Source of the DNA: Sulfuricurvum sp. | GTDB taxonomy: Bacteria > Campylobacterota > Campylobacteria > Campylobacterales > Sulfurimonadaceae | Length of the DNA: 38,174 nucleotides | Direction of reading: 5' to 3' | Assembly: GCF_028710345.1 (NCBI RefSeq) | Contig: NZ_JAQTUH010000014.1 | Location: forward strand, 1-38,174 | Shown here: positions 17,665 through 26,628 of the stretch, piece by piece | Layout of the letters: each line of letters begins with the position of its first letter | Numbering within the stretch: the stretch's first letter is position 1 | Program-made: the position numbers and the translations under genes | The notes under the pieces: model-generated | What the model saw: only the letters and a program-made list of their open reading frames with translations | The model's database searches: none | Told to the model about the DNA's origin: nothing

Positions 17665-19081
17665 TAAACCTCTAGAGCAAATTGATGCTGAACTAACGTT
17701 GGAGTTTGTCAGTGCTAAAACCCTTGAAACCCATCCGCATTATGCACTTTTAACCCAAGCGGGGTTTAAAGGGGAGCAAGAACAAATCACTCCTTTGCAT
17801 GAACACCGTTTGCTTATCTGCGGTATCGATAACACTCTGAGTGATGAGTTTTATCGCTCTGCAATGGCAACAGCTGTTAAAGCGGCGATGAACTACACAT
17901 ACACCTCACTCAAATGTGCCCAATATACTTCTGAGCGTTTTTCTGCATTGATAGAGGGGGCAGTGCTTGGTAGCTACAAATTTGAGCACTACAAATCCGA
18001 ATCCAAACCTTCCAAACTAAGTGATATCATTTTTTCGAATGAAAACAGTGACGGAATATCCAACGAAATTGATTTGTTAGAAGCGACACTGAACCAAACG
18101 CTCATCATTGCTAAAGCAACCAATTTTGTCCGCACCTTGGTCAACCAGACTCCCTACGATATGACCCCGCAAATGATGGCGGTTACAGCAGACCAATTAG
18201 CCGGTAGTAATCACCTCGAATGCACTATCCTCGATGTCAACGGACTTGAGGAAGAGAAAATGAACGCGATGCTTGCCGTCGGTCGTGCTTCACATAACCC
18301 TCCTCGGCTCATTCACCTCGCGTACAAACCTAAAAATCCTCGCAAAGTAATCACTCTAGTGGGCAAAGGGCTCACCTATGACAGTGGCGGACTCAGTCTC
18401 AAAGCGGCAGCTTCCATGGTGACGATGAAAATGGATAAAGCGGGAGCGTGCGCCGTGATGGGAATCATCAAAGCGGTGAGCGAGCTAAAACTCGACATCG
18501 AAATACACGCGTTTGTCGGAGCGGTCGAGAATATGATCGGCGGAAACGCTTACAAACCTGATGATGTTCTGGTAGCCAAAAACGGTAAAACCATCGAAGT
18601 ACGCAACACCGATGCTGAAGGTCGCCTCGTCCTCGCAGATGTTCTTGGCTACGCACAAGAGAACGTCAAAGCCGATTATATCTTCGACTACGCAACCCTC
18701 ACAGGTGCGTGTATGGTCGCTCTAGGGCCTTATACGACAGGGATTATGGGACACAACGAAGCTCTCAAACAAGAGTGGCTCAACGCGGCAGAGCAAAGCG
18801 GTGAATACTGTGGAAACCTCCCGTTTAACCGCCACCTCAAAAAACTGATTAAAAGCGACCTCGCCGATGTATGCAACGTCTCTAGCAAACCCTACGGCGG
18901 AGCGATCACAGCCACCCTCTTCCTCGATAACTTCATCGATGAGGATATGAAACAAAAATGGGTACACTTCGACATCGCAGGTTCTGCCTATACCGAAAGC
19001 GCATGGGATGTTCACACCTACGGCGGAACGGGTGCGGGAGTGCGTATGAGTCTCAACTGGCTTATGGAACACTGCAAATAA
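17645..19081 (+). CDS. pepA: Leucyl aminopeptidase (M17)
   Basis: 478 residues from GTG 17645, with TTGGAGAAA upstream inside the dedA gene. The C-terminal catalytic domain has KGLTYDSGGLSLKAA with the metal Lys and Asp, MKMDKAGACAVMG, and the family signature NTDAEGRLVLAD carrying metal ligands and the catalytic Arg. The N-terminal ~160 residues are the variable hexamer-assembly domain. It is a two-metal cytosolic exopeptidase; some relatives also bind DNA. Overlap with dedA suggests coupled translation. Confidence 0.95.
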   Translation: MNVKLYNKPLEQIDAELTLEFVSAKTLETHPHYALLTQAGFKGEQEQITPLHEHRLLICGIDNTLSDEFYRSAMATAVKAAMNYTYTSLKCAQYTSERFSALIEGAVLGSYKFEHYKSESKPSKLSDIIFSNENSDGISNEIDLLEATLNQTLIIAKATNFVRTLVNQTPYDMTPQMMAVTADQLAGSNHLECTILDVNGLEEEKMNAMLAVGRASHNPPRLIHLAYKPKNPRKVITLVGKGLTYDSGGLSLKAAASMVTMKMDKAGACAVMGIIKAVSELKLDIEIHAFVGAVENMIGGNAYKPDDVLVAKNGKTIEVRNTDAEGRLVLADVLGYAQENVKADYIFDYATLTGACMVALGPYTTGIMGHNEALKQEWLNAAEQSGEYCGNLPFNRHLKKLIKSDLADVCNVSSKPYGGAITATLFLDNFIDEDMKQKWVHFDIAGSAYTESAWDVHTYGGTGAGVRMSLNWLMEHCK

Positions 19082-19087
19082 ATCTTC

Positions 19088-19170
19088 GTTCGTGGTGAGC
19101 TCAAGGAAACATCGCTTCGCGAGGGGTACCCTTGTTTTGTCGAACCATGAACTTTTTACCCTTCGAACGG
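19088..19170. repeat. Dispersed-repeat-like intergenic sequence between pepA and ychF
   Basis: GTTCGTGGT (19088-19096) and ACCATGAAC (19144-19152) are inverted arms with one mismatch. The outer parts (GTTCGTGGTGAGC ... GTCGAACCATGAAC ... CCCTTCGAACGG) resemble, from memory, a dispersed palindromic sequence found between genes in many proteobacteria. Here the motif appears interrupted after GAGC by about 38 bases that themselves begin and end with CAAGG/CCTTG. It does not look coding. Confidence 0.4.
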
Positions 19171-19220
19171 ATATAGAACACCTTAGCTCTCCCCTCAGTC
19201 ACCACTCAACAACTCTGTAT

Positions 19221-19226
19221 TATAAT
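19221..19226 (+). promoter_or_regulatory. -10 box of ychF
   Basis: TATAAT in the context CTGTATTATAATTGCGCC, 46 bases before the ychF ATG. It indicates that ychF has its own promoter, separate from pepA. Confidence 0.5.
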
Positions 19227-19271
19227 TGCGCCAATACTTTACGCATCGAAACACTATTAAGGATATATACA

Positions 19272-20372
19272 ATGGGCTTATCAATCGGACTTGTCGGACT
19301 ACCAAACGTCGGAAAATCAACTACTTTTAACGCACTCACTAAAGCACAAAACGCCGAAGCGGCAAACTACCCGTTCTGTACCATCGAACCGAACAAAGCT
19401 ACCGTACCCGTACCGGACAAACGTCTCGATGCATTGGCTAAAATCGTTAATCCTGAACGTATTCAATACTCAACTCTCGATTTCGTCGATATCGCAGGTC
19501 TAGTAAAAGGTGCGAGTAAAGGGGAAGGATTGGGAAATAAGTTTCTCTCCAACATCCGTGAAACCGAAGTAATCCTCCAAATTGTCCGTTGTTTCGAAGA
19601 TGATAATATCGTTCATACCGAAGGTCGTATCGATCCACTGCTCGATGTCGAAATCATCGAAAACGAGCTTATTTTTGCCGATATCGAAGTGCTGACTAAC
19701 CGCATCGAACGTCTCAAAAAACAGGCAAAAAATGAGAAAGATGCCGTAGTGATGATGGCGTTCGCCGAAGAGTTGGCGGAGTTTTTAGCGGAAGGAAATC
19801 TTGCTCGTAACTTCCCAAAAGCCGATTCAGAAATGTATGAAAAGCTGATAAGTGAAACGCGACTTTTGAGTGCAAAAGAGATTATGTACGGTGCGAATGT
19901 TGATGAAGATGGTCTAACTGATGATAACGAATATGTTCAACGTCTCCGTGAACACGCCGCAAAACACGGATGTGAAGTAATCAAACTCTGTGCAAAAATC
20001 GAAGAAGAGCTTGTTGGTATGGAAGATGATGAGCGTGATGAATTTCTACGCGATATGGGTGTCGAAGAATCAGGATTAGAGCAAATCATCCGTAAAGGGT
20101 TTGATAAGCTCGGACTCATGAGCTACTTTACAGCAGGCGTTAAAGAGGTTCGCGCGTGGACAATCCGTAAAAACACTACCGCACCAAAAGCGGCTGCCGT
20201 CATCCATAATGATTTTGAAAAAGGGTTTATCCGTGCGGAAGTAATCGGGTATGATGATTACGTTACCTGCGGTGGTGAAAACAAATCTAAAGAAGCCGGA
20301 AAAATGAGATTAGAAGGAAAAGAGTATATTGTTGCTGATGGTGATATAATGCATTTTAGATTTAATGTTTAA
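19272..20372 (+). CDS. ychF: Redox-regulated ATPase/GTPase YchF (Obg family)
   Basis: 366 residues from ATG 19272. Visible motifs: P-loop [18 protein letters not shown] at 5-22, the YchF marker [12 protein letters not shown], the G3 segment [20 protein letters not shown], and the TGS domain at the end with [20 protein letters not shown] and [16 protein letters not shown]. YchF binds ATP in preference to GTP and associates with ribosomes in stress and redox responses. The frame is open upstream to 19092, but that part is the intergenic repeat and is not protein-like. Notable: the last 60 bases including the stop (20313-20372) recur perfectly at 28258-28317, marking this 3' end as the insertion point of the efflux island. 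Confidence 0.97.
   Translation: MGLSIGLVGLPNVGKSTTFNALTKAQNAEAANYPFCTIEPNKATVPVPDKRLDALAKIVNPERIQYSTLDFVDIAGLVKGASKGEGLGNKFLSNIRETEVILQIVRCFEDDNIVHTEGRIDPLLDVEIIENELIFADIEVLTNRIERLKKQAKNEKDAVVMMAFAEELAEFLAEGNLARNFPKADSEMYEKLISETRLLSAKEIMYGANVDEDGLTDDNEYVQRLREHAAKHGCEVIKLCAKIEEELVGMEDDERDEFLRDMGVEESGLEQIIRKGFDKLGLMSYFTAGVKEVRAWTIRKNTTAPKAAAVIHNDFEKGFIRAEVIGYDDYVTCGGENKSKEAGKMRLEGKEYIVADGDIMHFRFNV
20313..20372 (+). repeat. Direct repeat copy 1: ychF 3' end (putative attachment site)
   Basis: Sixty bases from GAAGGAAAAG to the ychF stop TAA are identical to 28258-28317. Three further bases upstream also match after one mismatch (20310-20372 against 28255-28317, 62 of 63). Outside these limits the flanks differ at once. 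It codes for the highly conserved last 19 residues of YchF plus the stop. Confidence 0.9.
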
Positions 20373-20387
20373 CCCTGTTTTAGGGTT
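20371..20387. terminator. Possible weak bidirectional terminator after ychF
   Basis: AACCCT (20371-20376) pairs perfectly with AGGGTT (20382-20387) around a 5-base loop, between the convergent ends of ychF and the sensor kinase gene. The stem is short and no long T-run follows on either strand. The hairpin spans the left edge of the island. Confidence 0.3.
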
Positions 20388-21598
20388 TACATCTCAAATA
20401 TCAATTCAATTTTAAAATACTCTTCATCTTGTGTGATAGTGTATGAAAACCCTATTTCATAGCTTAATCGTTTTAATATTTTTTCTCCTATTTTGGAGCT
20501 AAATAAGTATTTCTCATCTCCTATATGATTGCCTATCCAAATCTTTCTTTCTAATGAATTACACCCAATTTCAACTGTACTGTACTCTTTTGCATAAGTA
20601 ATAGCATTCTCCAATAAAGCACTTAAAACTTTAGAGAGCAACTGTTCTGAAACAAAAAGTGTAAAAGTTTCAATAGGAAGTTTTAATAAAAGTCCTTTTC
20701 GTTGAATTAAAATTGCCATCTTATTTTGAAGTACATTAAGTATTTGGTTAATTCCAATATTCTTTTTTTCTTCAAAATCTGAACTTTCAAGAAAAAGAAT
20801 ATTTTTAAGCTCTTTAGTCAATCTTTCTATATCGTGACCTAAATCAGTAATAAATTTATGCTTCTCATAATGATCACTATTTTCATAGACATCTAATCTT
20901 GATCTCATAAGCGCCAAAGGTGTTTTAAGTTCATGAGCAGCTTCTTTAAATAATTCTGCTTCTTTTTGACGATATCCTTCTAATCGTCTTACCAATGCAT
21001 CAAAAGCTGTTGAAACCTCTTTAATTTCAGAAGAAGCATCATTTAAAATCAAATCAAGTGGGCTTTCCCGTTTCCATTCTCGTGTTTTTATTGCTAATAA
21101 TTCTAAGGGTTTCATATAAAAATCAAGTGTAAAAATAATAATAAATAAAATAATGAGTAATGAAACAATATAACGAATAAGTAATTTTTGGCTGTATTTA
21201 AAGGAGGCTTTATCAATTTTTTGATGATCGCTGATAGCATTAAGATAATAATTATTGGAAAGTTTTATAGATGAAGTAATTAGCTTATCATTAGTCCTAT
21301 ATGGATTGATGGAAATAACAAATCGCAGTGAATTCACTTCAGAATCACTTAAAATCATTAAGTTATGAGGAATCGTATAGAGGAAATTTACATTACTGGA
21401 TGGTATTAAAGCAGTAGTTATGTATTCATCATTACTTTCAATAAGAAGGTGTGTCAGTACACGTTCTACCTCTTCTTCTTTTTGAGTGTAAATCGTTTTT
21501 ACAGCAATCAAAAGGTTAATACTAAATGCTATTACGAGCCCTATGGAGAAAATTAGAGTAATTTTAAACTTCAACGATGTAGCCCATTTAAATCGCAA
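20387..21598 (-). CDS. Membrane sensor histidine kinase of the efflux island
   Basis: 403 residues. Membrane helices at ~12-33 and ~143-161 flank a periplasmic sensor of about 110 residues. A HAMP-like linker follows, then the HisKA box EAAHELKTPLALMRSRLDV with the phospho-accepting His, and an N-box-like LSALLENAITYAKEYSTVEI. The rest of the ATPase domain is short: after KIWIGNHIGDEKYLFSSKIG it ends within 45 residues, and I cannot see a DxGxG box. The protein should sense periplasmic metal and phosphorylate the response regulator, whose gene overlaps this start by 11 bp. It is clearly AT-rich. It is the last gene of the operon. Confidence 0.85.
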   Translation of the reverse strand: MRFKWATSLKFKITLIFSIGLVIAFSINLLIAVKTIYTQKEEEVERVLTHLLIESNDEYITTALIPSSNVNFLYTIPHNLMILSDSEVNSLRFVISINPYRTNDKLITSSIKLSNNYYLNAISDHQKIDKASFKYSQKLLIRYIVSLLIILFIIIFTLDFYMKPLELLAIKTREWKRESPLDLILNDASSEIKEVSTAFDALVRRLEGYRQKEAELFKEAAHELKTPLALMRSRLDVYENSDHYEKHKFITDLGHDIERLTKELKNILFLESSDFEEKKNIGINQILNVLQNKMAILIQRKGLLLKLPIETFTLFVSEQLLSKVLSALLENAITYAKEYSTVEIGCNSLERKIWIGNHIGDEKYLFSSKIGEKILKRLSYEIGFSYTITQDEEYFKIELIFEM

Positions 21599-22235
21599 TT
21601 AAATATCCTCGTGTTTTTATGGTTTTAATAATACCGTGATTGAGCTTACGACGTATGCGTCCGATCAGTTCATCAATCGCATTGGAGGTGATATTTTGAG
21701 GATTATCATATAGAGCATCTAAAATTTCTTCACGAGAAGCAATATTTCCCCGCTCCAAAAGATAAAAAAATAATTTTTGCTCATTACTGCTCAGGAGAAT
21801 TTCATCCCCGGCTTTTTTGATTGTTTTGGAATGTGTATCAATTTCAATATCTTCAAAGTTTTTTACTTTTGGTACATAACGACGCGACAAGGCACTCAAA
21901 CGGGCTCGCAATTCTTTAATATCGAACGGTTTTTCCAGATAGTCATCAGCCCCATATTCAAGCCCTTGAACTTTTTCATCGATAGTTCCTAATGCACTAA
22001 GGATTAATATACCCATTGAAGAGTTTTTATATCTAGCGTAAGTGATTAATTCTCTTACACGATCTTTTCCATGGAATGTACGGTCTACAAGAAAAATTTG
22101 ATACGAGTATGCATCCAGATACGTTTTAGCATCGTTTACATCACTGACGGTATCAATAATCCACTCTTCATTTTGCAAAGAAAGTTTTAATAATTCAAGG
22201 AGCTCAGGCTCGTCATCAGCAATGAGTATGCGCAT
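21588..22235 (-). CDS. OmpR-family response regulator of the efflux island
   Basis: 215 residues. The receiver domain has the acidic pocket ADDEPELLELL, the phospho-acceptor Asp in YQIFLVDRTFHG (~51), the switch LILSALG and the Lys in GADDYLEKPFDIKELRARL. The C-terminal winged helix (~125-215) has SSNEQKLFFYLLERGNIASR, ITSNAIDELIGRIRRKL and IKTIKTRGYLI, the OmpR/PhoB pattern. It probably controls the whole operon: two 8-bp tandem repeats with 11-bp spacing lie in the promoter region of the first gene. It begins directly after the DUF3240 gene. Confidence 0.92.
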   Translation of the reverse strand: MRILIADDEPELLELLKLSLQNEEWIIDTVSDVNDAKTYLDAYSYQIFLVDRTFHGKDRVRELITYARYKNSSMGILILSALGTIDEKVQGLEYGADDYLEKPFDIKELRARLSALSRRYVPKVKNFEDIEIDTHSKTIKKAGDEILLSSNEQKLFFYLLERGNIASREEILDALYDNPQNITSNAIDELIGRIRRKLNHGIIKTIKTRGYLIAI

Positions 22236-22526
22236 CTACAACTCTTTCACTCCCGTCATGAATATCTTAATGGTTTTATCTTTCAATTCCCTTTTAATAG
22301 CTGCTGACAAAACTATCGCCTCGGTTTCATGCAGAAAAAGACGAAACAGTCCAAAATCTCGTCTTGCACTGACTTGTTCTTCGGCGCTTATTAAAAAAGC
22401 TCCTGCGCTGTAGCGTTTGGAAGGGAAAAAGTAGAAATCATCATATCCTTCTTCCAATAATAAATCAACCAATATATCTTTATTGGCAACTTCAAAGTAA
22501 ATATCCATACTTGTTATGCTCATCAT
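22236..22526 (-). CDS. DUF3240-like small protein linked to the RND pump
   Basis: 96 residues. The pattern DIYFEVANKDILVDLLLEEG, then DDFYFFPSKRYSAGAFLISA and EEQVSARRDFGLFRLFL, fits the DUF3240 family, small proteins with a predicted PII/ferredoxin-like fold encoded next to heavy-metal RND pumps. It starts inside the end of the pump gene (4-bp overlap), so it is co-translated. It is cytoplasmic, with no signal or membrane segment. A role as a metal- or state-sensing partner of the pump is inferred only from the genetic linkage. Confidence 0.6.
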   Translation of the reverse strand: MMSITSMDIYFEVANKDILVDLLLEEGYDDFYFFPSKRYSAGAFLISAEEQVSARRDFGLFRLFLHETEAIVLSAAIKRELKDKTIKIFMTGVKEL

Positions 22527-25500
22527 TTACCCTTTTTGTAAATCATTTTAAACGCAGGCGGCAAAATGAGAAGCGTTAAGATTGTCGATGTCACTAATCC
22601 TCCCAATACAACTATCGCCAGCGGTTTTTGGATTTCACTCCCGACTCCTGAAGCAAATAGCAATGGTAAAAGACCCAAAGCGGCAATAAAGGCTGTCATA
22701 AGAACTGGTCTAAGCCTTCTACGTGCCCCTTCAGTAACCGCATCATCAATTGAATAGCCATTTCCTAAAAGGGTATTAAAATAGCTCACCATTACAACTC
22801 CGTTAAGTACCGCAATTCCAAATAGTGCGATAAATCCGACGGATGCCGGAACAGAAAGATATTCACCGCTAAAATACAGTGAAATAATACCACCGGTCAC
22901 TGCAAACGGAATGTTGAGTAAAATAAGAGCAGTGGCGCTCACAGAACGGAACGTAAAGAAAAGAATCAGGAAAATGATTCCGATACTGATGGGGATAACC
23001 GTCATCAACTTAGCGGCAGCACGTTGCTGATTTTCAAATTGTCCGCCATACACGATGGTGTATCCTTTAGGAAGTTTGATATTAGCATCAATTTTTTGTT
23101 TGGCTTCCTCTACAAAGCCAACCAAATCCCGTCCCTCAACATTGGCACGAACCGTACTGTATCGTTTCCCGTTTTCACGATCGACTTTCAAAGCCCCTTC
23201 ACTGGTTTCAATTTGAGCGACACTGGAAATAGGAACTGAAAACCCGTCACTTAACGGAAGCTCCAACGATTTGAAAAGTTCCATATCTTGAGAGACTTCA
23301 CTGTCGAGCCGCATCAAGACGGGAATTCTTGCATTATCGACCGAAAGCTCATCAATCGTAACCCCTTCCAAGGCCGTTTTTAGAAAAAGTTCAAGTTCAG
23401 CCGTATCCACACCGGTCTTGGCCGATTCCGTTCGGTTAGGTTTTACACTAAGGTAATTCACCCCTTCGTTAAGCGTTGTAAACACTTCGGACGACCCTTT
23501 TATTTCGCCAAGCGTATCGGCAATATTTTGACTGAGTTCATTCAGCTTATCAATATCACTTCCATAAATCTTGATTGCCAAATCACCCCGAGAACCTGTG
23601 AGCATTTCCGATATCCGCATTTCAATCGGTTGGGTAAAGCTAAAACTTATACCTGGAAATATTTTAAGCGACTCGTGAATTTTACTTTTGATCTCTTCTT
23701 TATTCTTCGCTTTCCATTCTTTTTGCGGTTTTAGCGTAATAAAGGTATCCGTTTGATTTAGCCCCATAGGGTCAAGTCCTAGTTCATCGGATCCGGTTCT
23801 AGCCACGATCGTTTTGATTTCCGAAACATGCTCAATTAACGTACGCTGTATGGCGAGATTGAGTTCTTTCGATTTTTCAAGCGAAATAGAAGGAGGGGTT
23901 TCAATCCCTAAAATGATATCTCCCTCATCCAAAGTCGGCATGAAGCTTTTCCCTACAAAGGCAAACAGGGTAAAGCTGATAATCAAAAAGGTTATAGCAC
24001 CCGTAAAAAGAACTTTTGTACGGGTCAATGCAAATTTGAGCATCGGTTCATAAAGACGTGCAAAAAATTTACCGATAAACGTATCTTCATGAGGAGTACT
24101 CTTTAAAATCAAAGAACTCACAACCGGAATAAGTGTTAATGACAGAAGAAGTGAACCAAAAAGGGCAAAAATGATCGTCATCGCTACAGGAGCAAATAAT
24201 TTTCCTTCCAATCCCTCCAATGTTAGTAGCGGTAAAAAGACGACACCAATGATCAAAATACCGCTGAATACTGCTGTGCTTACCTCTTTTGTTGCTCGAT
24301 AAACTTGATGTAATTTTGGAAGAGATGTATCATTTTCACTTAGTTTGGCAAACGCATTTTCAACGACTACGACAGCAGAATCAACTAGCATACCGATTGC
24401 TATAGCCAATCCTCCCAAGCTCATCAAATTCGCACTCAAGCCAAAATATTTCATCATTAAAAAAGCAATCGCGATTGAAAATGGCAAAATAACACTGACG
24501 GCGATTGCTGCACGGACATCTCCCAAAAAGACCATTAGCAGAACAATAACCAATACGATAGCTTCCACTAATGCTTTAGAAACCGTACCCACTGCCTTCT
24601 CGATCAGATTACTTCGGTCATAAAAAGGGACAATGCTCACACCTGCGGGAAGCATCGGTTTCAGTTGATCGAGCCTTTCTTTGATCTGTGAAATTGTTTC
24701 TTGGGCATTTGCCCCTTTAAGCGTCAGAACCAAACCTTCAGTTGCTTCTCCGACACCGTCTTTGGTGACAAATCCCAATCGCGTTCTTGAGTCATCTCGA
24801 ACTTCACAAAAATCACCTACACGAATCGGTCCGTTGTGTGAATGGATTGTGATATTGGCTATTTCACTTGCATCTTTGACTCCACTTTGAACTTTAACCA
24901 AATAACTCTCTTCGTTTGCATCGACCCGTCCAGCACCATCGTTTTTCAGATTTTTTTCCAAAGTATCTTGCAATGTGCTCAGAGGTATCCCCAGATTACG
25001 CATTGCCGTATAATCAGGCTGAACCACAATAGCCCGTGCTTCTCCGCCAAGAGAATTAACATCCGCCACCCCTTTTGCACCGCGTAATGCTGGACGAATG
25101 ACAAAATCGAGCAATTCGCGTTTCTCTTTTGGGCTTATATTTCCTTCAATCGTAAACATAAATGCTTCGCCCAACGGTGTGGTAATAGGTGCCATACCCC
25201 CTTCTACCCCCTTTGGAAGTGTTGGCAAAAGTGATGCAAGTTTTTCAGAAACTTGATTACGTGAGCGATAAATATCGGTACCGTCATTAAAATCAATCGT
25301 TATATCTGCAATCGCATATTTTGACGTACTCTTGAGAAGCTTCTCATTTTCCAATCCCAACAATTCAGCTTCTAACGGTTTAACAACACGGTTTTCGACC
25401 TCTTCAGGGGTCATACCGGGTGCTTTCAAAATAATTTTCACCTGAGTCGATGAAATATCCGGAAAAGCGTCAATCGGTATTTTATAAAACGAATAGACCC

Positions 25501-25579
25501 CATACCCGAATAGGGCTAGGGAGAGGAGAATGACAATGAGCCGTTGTTTGAGAGAAAATTCAATAATAGCGTTCAGCAT
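22523..25579 (-). CDS. Heavy-metal efflux RND pump (CzcA/CusA family)
   Basis: 1018 residues, the full length of an HME-RND pump, with an N-terminal membrane helix, two large periplasmic loops (~35-335 and ~560-860) and two clusters of membrane helices. Signatures: YKIPIDAFPDISSTQVKI near the start, SLGGLAIAIGMLVDSAVVVV + EN around residue 400 (the fourth-helix motif with the proton-relay Asp), and FMPTLDEGDIILGIETPPSI. The substrate region QPIEMRISEMLTGSRGDLAI resembles divalent-cation pumps more than the Cu/Ag type, but the DS in LVDSAVVVV differs from both the DGA of Czc and the DAA of Cus motifs. Metal specificity is therefore open. It exports metal from periplasm/cytoplasm with the adjacent MFP and OMF. 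Confidence 0.93.
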   Translation of the reverse strand: MLNAIIEFSLKQRLIVILLSLALFGYGVYSFYKIPIDAFPDISSTQVKIILKAPGMTPEEVENRVVKPLEAELLGLENEKLLKSTSKYAIADITIDFNDGTDIYRSRNQVSEKLASLLPTLPKGVEGGMAPITTPLGEAFMFTIEGNISPKEKRELLDFVIRPALRGAKGVADVNSLGGEARAIVVQPDYTAMRNLGIPLSTLQDTLEKNLKNDGAGRVDANEESYLVKVQSGVKDASEIANITIHSHNGPIRVGDFCEVRDDSRTRLGFVTKDGVGEATEGLVLTLKGANAQETISQIKERLDQLKPMLPAGVSIVPFYDRSNLIEKAVGTVSKALVEAIVLVIVLLMVFLGDVRAAIAVSVILPFSIAIAFLMMKYFGLSANLMSLGGLAIAIGMLVDSAVVVVENAFAKLSENDTSLPKLHQVYRATKEVSTAVFSGILIIGVVFLPLLTLEGLEGKLFAPVAMTIIFALFGSLLLSLTLIPVVSSLILKSTPHEDTFIGKFFARLYEPMLKFALTRTKVLFTGAITFLIISFTLFAFVGKSFMPTLDEGDIILGIETPPSISLEKSKELNLAIQRTLIEHVSEIKTIVARTGSDELGLDPMGLNQTDTFITLKPQKEWKAKNKEEIKSKIHESLKIFPGISFSFTQPIEMRISEMLTGSRGDLAIKIYGSDIDKLNELSQNIADTLGEIKGSSEVFTTLNEGVNYLSVKPNRTESAKTGVDTAELELFLKTALEGVTIDELSVDNARIPVLMRLDSEVSQDMELFKSLELPLSDGFSVPISSVAQIETSEGALKVDRENGKRYSTVRANVEGRDLVGFVEEAKQKIDANIKLPKGYTIVYGGQFENQQRAAAKLMTVIPISIGIIFLILFFTFRSVSATALILLNIPFAVTGGIISLYFSGEYLSVPASVGFIALFGIAVLNGVVMVSYFNTLLGNGYSIDDAVTEGARRRLRPVLMTAFIAALGLLPLLFASGVGSEIQKPLAIVVLGGLVTSTILTLLILPPAFKMIYKKGK

Positions 25580-26628
25580 TATTCAAATCCCAATCCGCTC
25601 AAAGAACCTTTTAGGGTAATTATCCCATCACTCGCAACTTTTGATGTCACGTTCAGTCCCTCAGGTTTAACCGCTACATAATCTTTATAAATCTTTTGAA
25701 TCTGAATGGTTTGAGGTTTAAATCCCGTTGCCGTTTGTATAAAGCAGATATCATTTTTTTTGTATTTTGTGACCGAAGAGCGTGGAATCAATATCCATTT
25801 ATCGGTTTGCATTGAAGTAATATAAAATTCACCCGAAGTCCCTGCACGGTTATTATTATTTGTACTTAGTACAGCAATGGCAGTTCCTGAATTGCTCATA
25901 TCATCAACAGCCGACGATACTGCTGTAATTTTTCCGGCTTCTACACCTGTTTTATCCATCACCAACGTACCTTTATGAATACTTCCAATCATTTTTGGAG
26001 GGATTTTGATAAATGCACTGAGTGCATTTGCACTGGCAATTTTCAGATAAGGGACAAACGGTTCAATCTTTTCTCCGGATTTGAGAGGAGCATGAGCCAA
26101 TATTCCGCTTTGACGGGCTCTGATGGTAAACATCATCCCGTTTTTCGGTTTAATATCTGCACCTGAGAAAATAAATCGGTTTTCTATCTCGGTTACTTTG
26201 GACTTCAGACTCAAAACTTCAATGCTGCTTTTTTGCGATTCACGCAAAGATATCACTCCGTCCTTGTACAGAGCATCATCTTTTTTTACATACTCTTGAG
26301 CCAATTTAAGGCGATTTCGAAGATCATTGAGTTCATAGCTGCTTGAGAGCAATTCTGAAGAGGCAATGGTACAAATGACTTCCCCTTTTTTGACGGTATC
26401 ACCAGTTTGTTTCATCAGCTCTGCTACTGTAGCTTCACCACTTAGCGTATAACTTCTTGCACCCTTGTCGCTGTAATCAAATGTTCCAATAAACGGGCCC
26501 ATGGCTTCAGACTTGATCATTCGTACCTGTTCTACTGCGATGCCCATTTTTTTCATCTGTACTTCGTTCATTGTGATTTGTGCCATTAACGCCGTAGCGC
26601 TTAACAGAATTAATAAACTTTTTTTCAT
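25579..26628 (-). CDS. Periplasmic membrane-fusion (adaptor) protein of the RND system
   Basis: 349 residues. The N-terminus MKKSLLILLSATALMA is a signal peptide. The lipoyl/barrel-sandwich half SGEATVAELMKQTGDTVKKG is followed by the helical hairpin (~90-150, ELNDLRNRLKLAQEYVKKDD), the second lipoyl half (RARQSGILAHAPLKSGEKIE) and beta-barrel segments. It bridges pump and outer-membrane channel. It lacks an obvious Met-rich N-terminal metal site of CusB type, although MNEVQMKKMG has three Met residues close together. One-base overlaps with the genes on both sides (TAATG type) make translation coupled. Confidence 0.88.
   Translation of the reverse strand: MKKSLLILLSATALMAQITMNEVQMKKMGIAVEQVRMIKSEAMGPFIGTFDYSDKGARSYTLSGEATVAELMKQTGDTVKKGEVICTIASSELLSSSYELNDLRNRLKLAQEYVKKDDALYKDGVISLRESQKSSIEVLSLKSKVTEIENRFIFSGADIKPKNGMMFTIRARQSGILAHAPLKSGEKIEPFVPYLKIASANALSAFIKIPPKMIGSIHKGTLVMDKTGVEAGKITAVSSAVDDMSNSGTAIAVLSTNNNNRAGTSGEFYITSMQTDKWILIPRSSVTKYKKNDICFIQTATGFKPQTIQIQKIYKDYVAVKPEGLNVTSKVASDGIITLKGSLSGLGFE

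Noticed and set aside
18468..19072. Open minus-strand frames inside pepA
   Set aside because: They are shadows of the pepA codon pattern, rich in Arg and Cys, with no start context.
19092..19271. N-terminal extension of YchF by 60 codons
   Set aside because: The extension crosses the intergenic palindrome and the -10 box; the conserved protein starts at 19272 ([16 protein letters not shown]).
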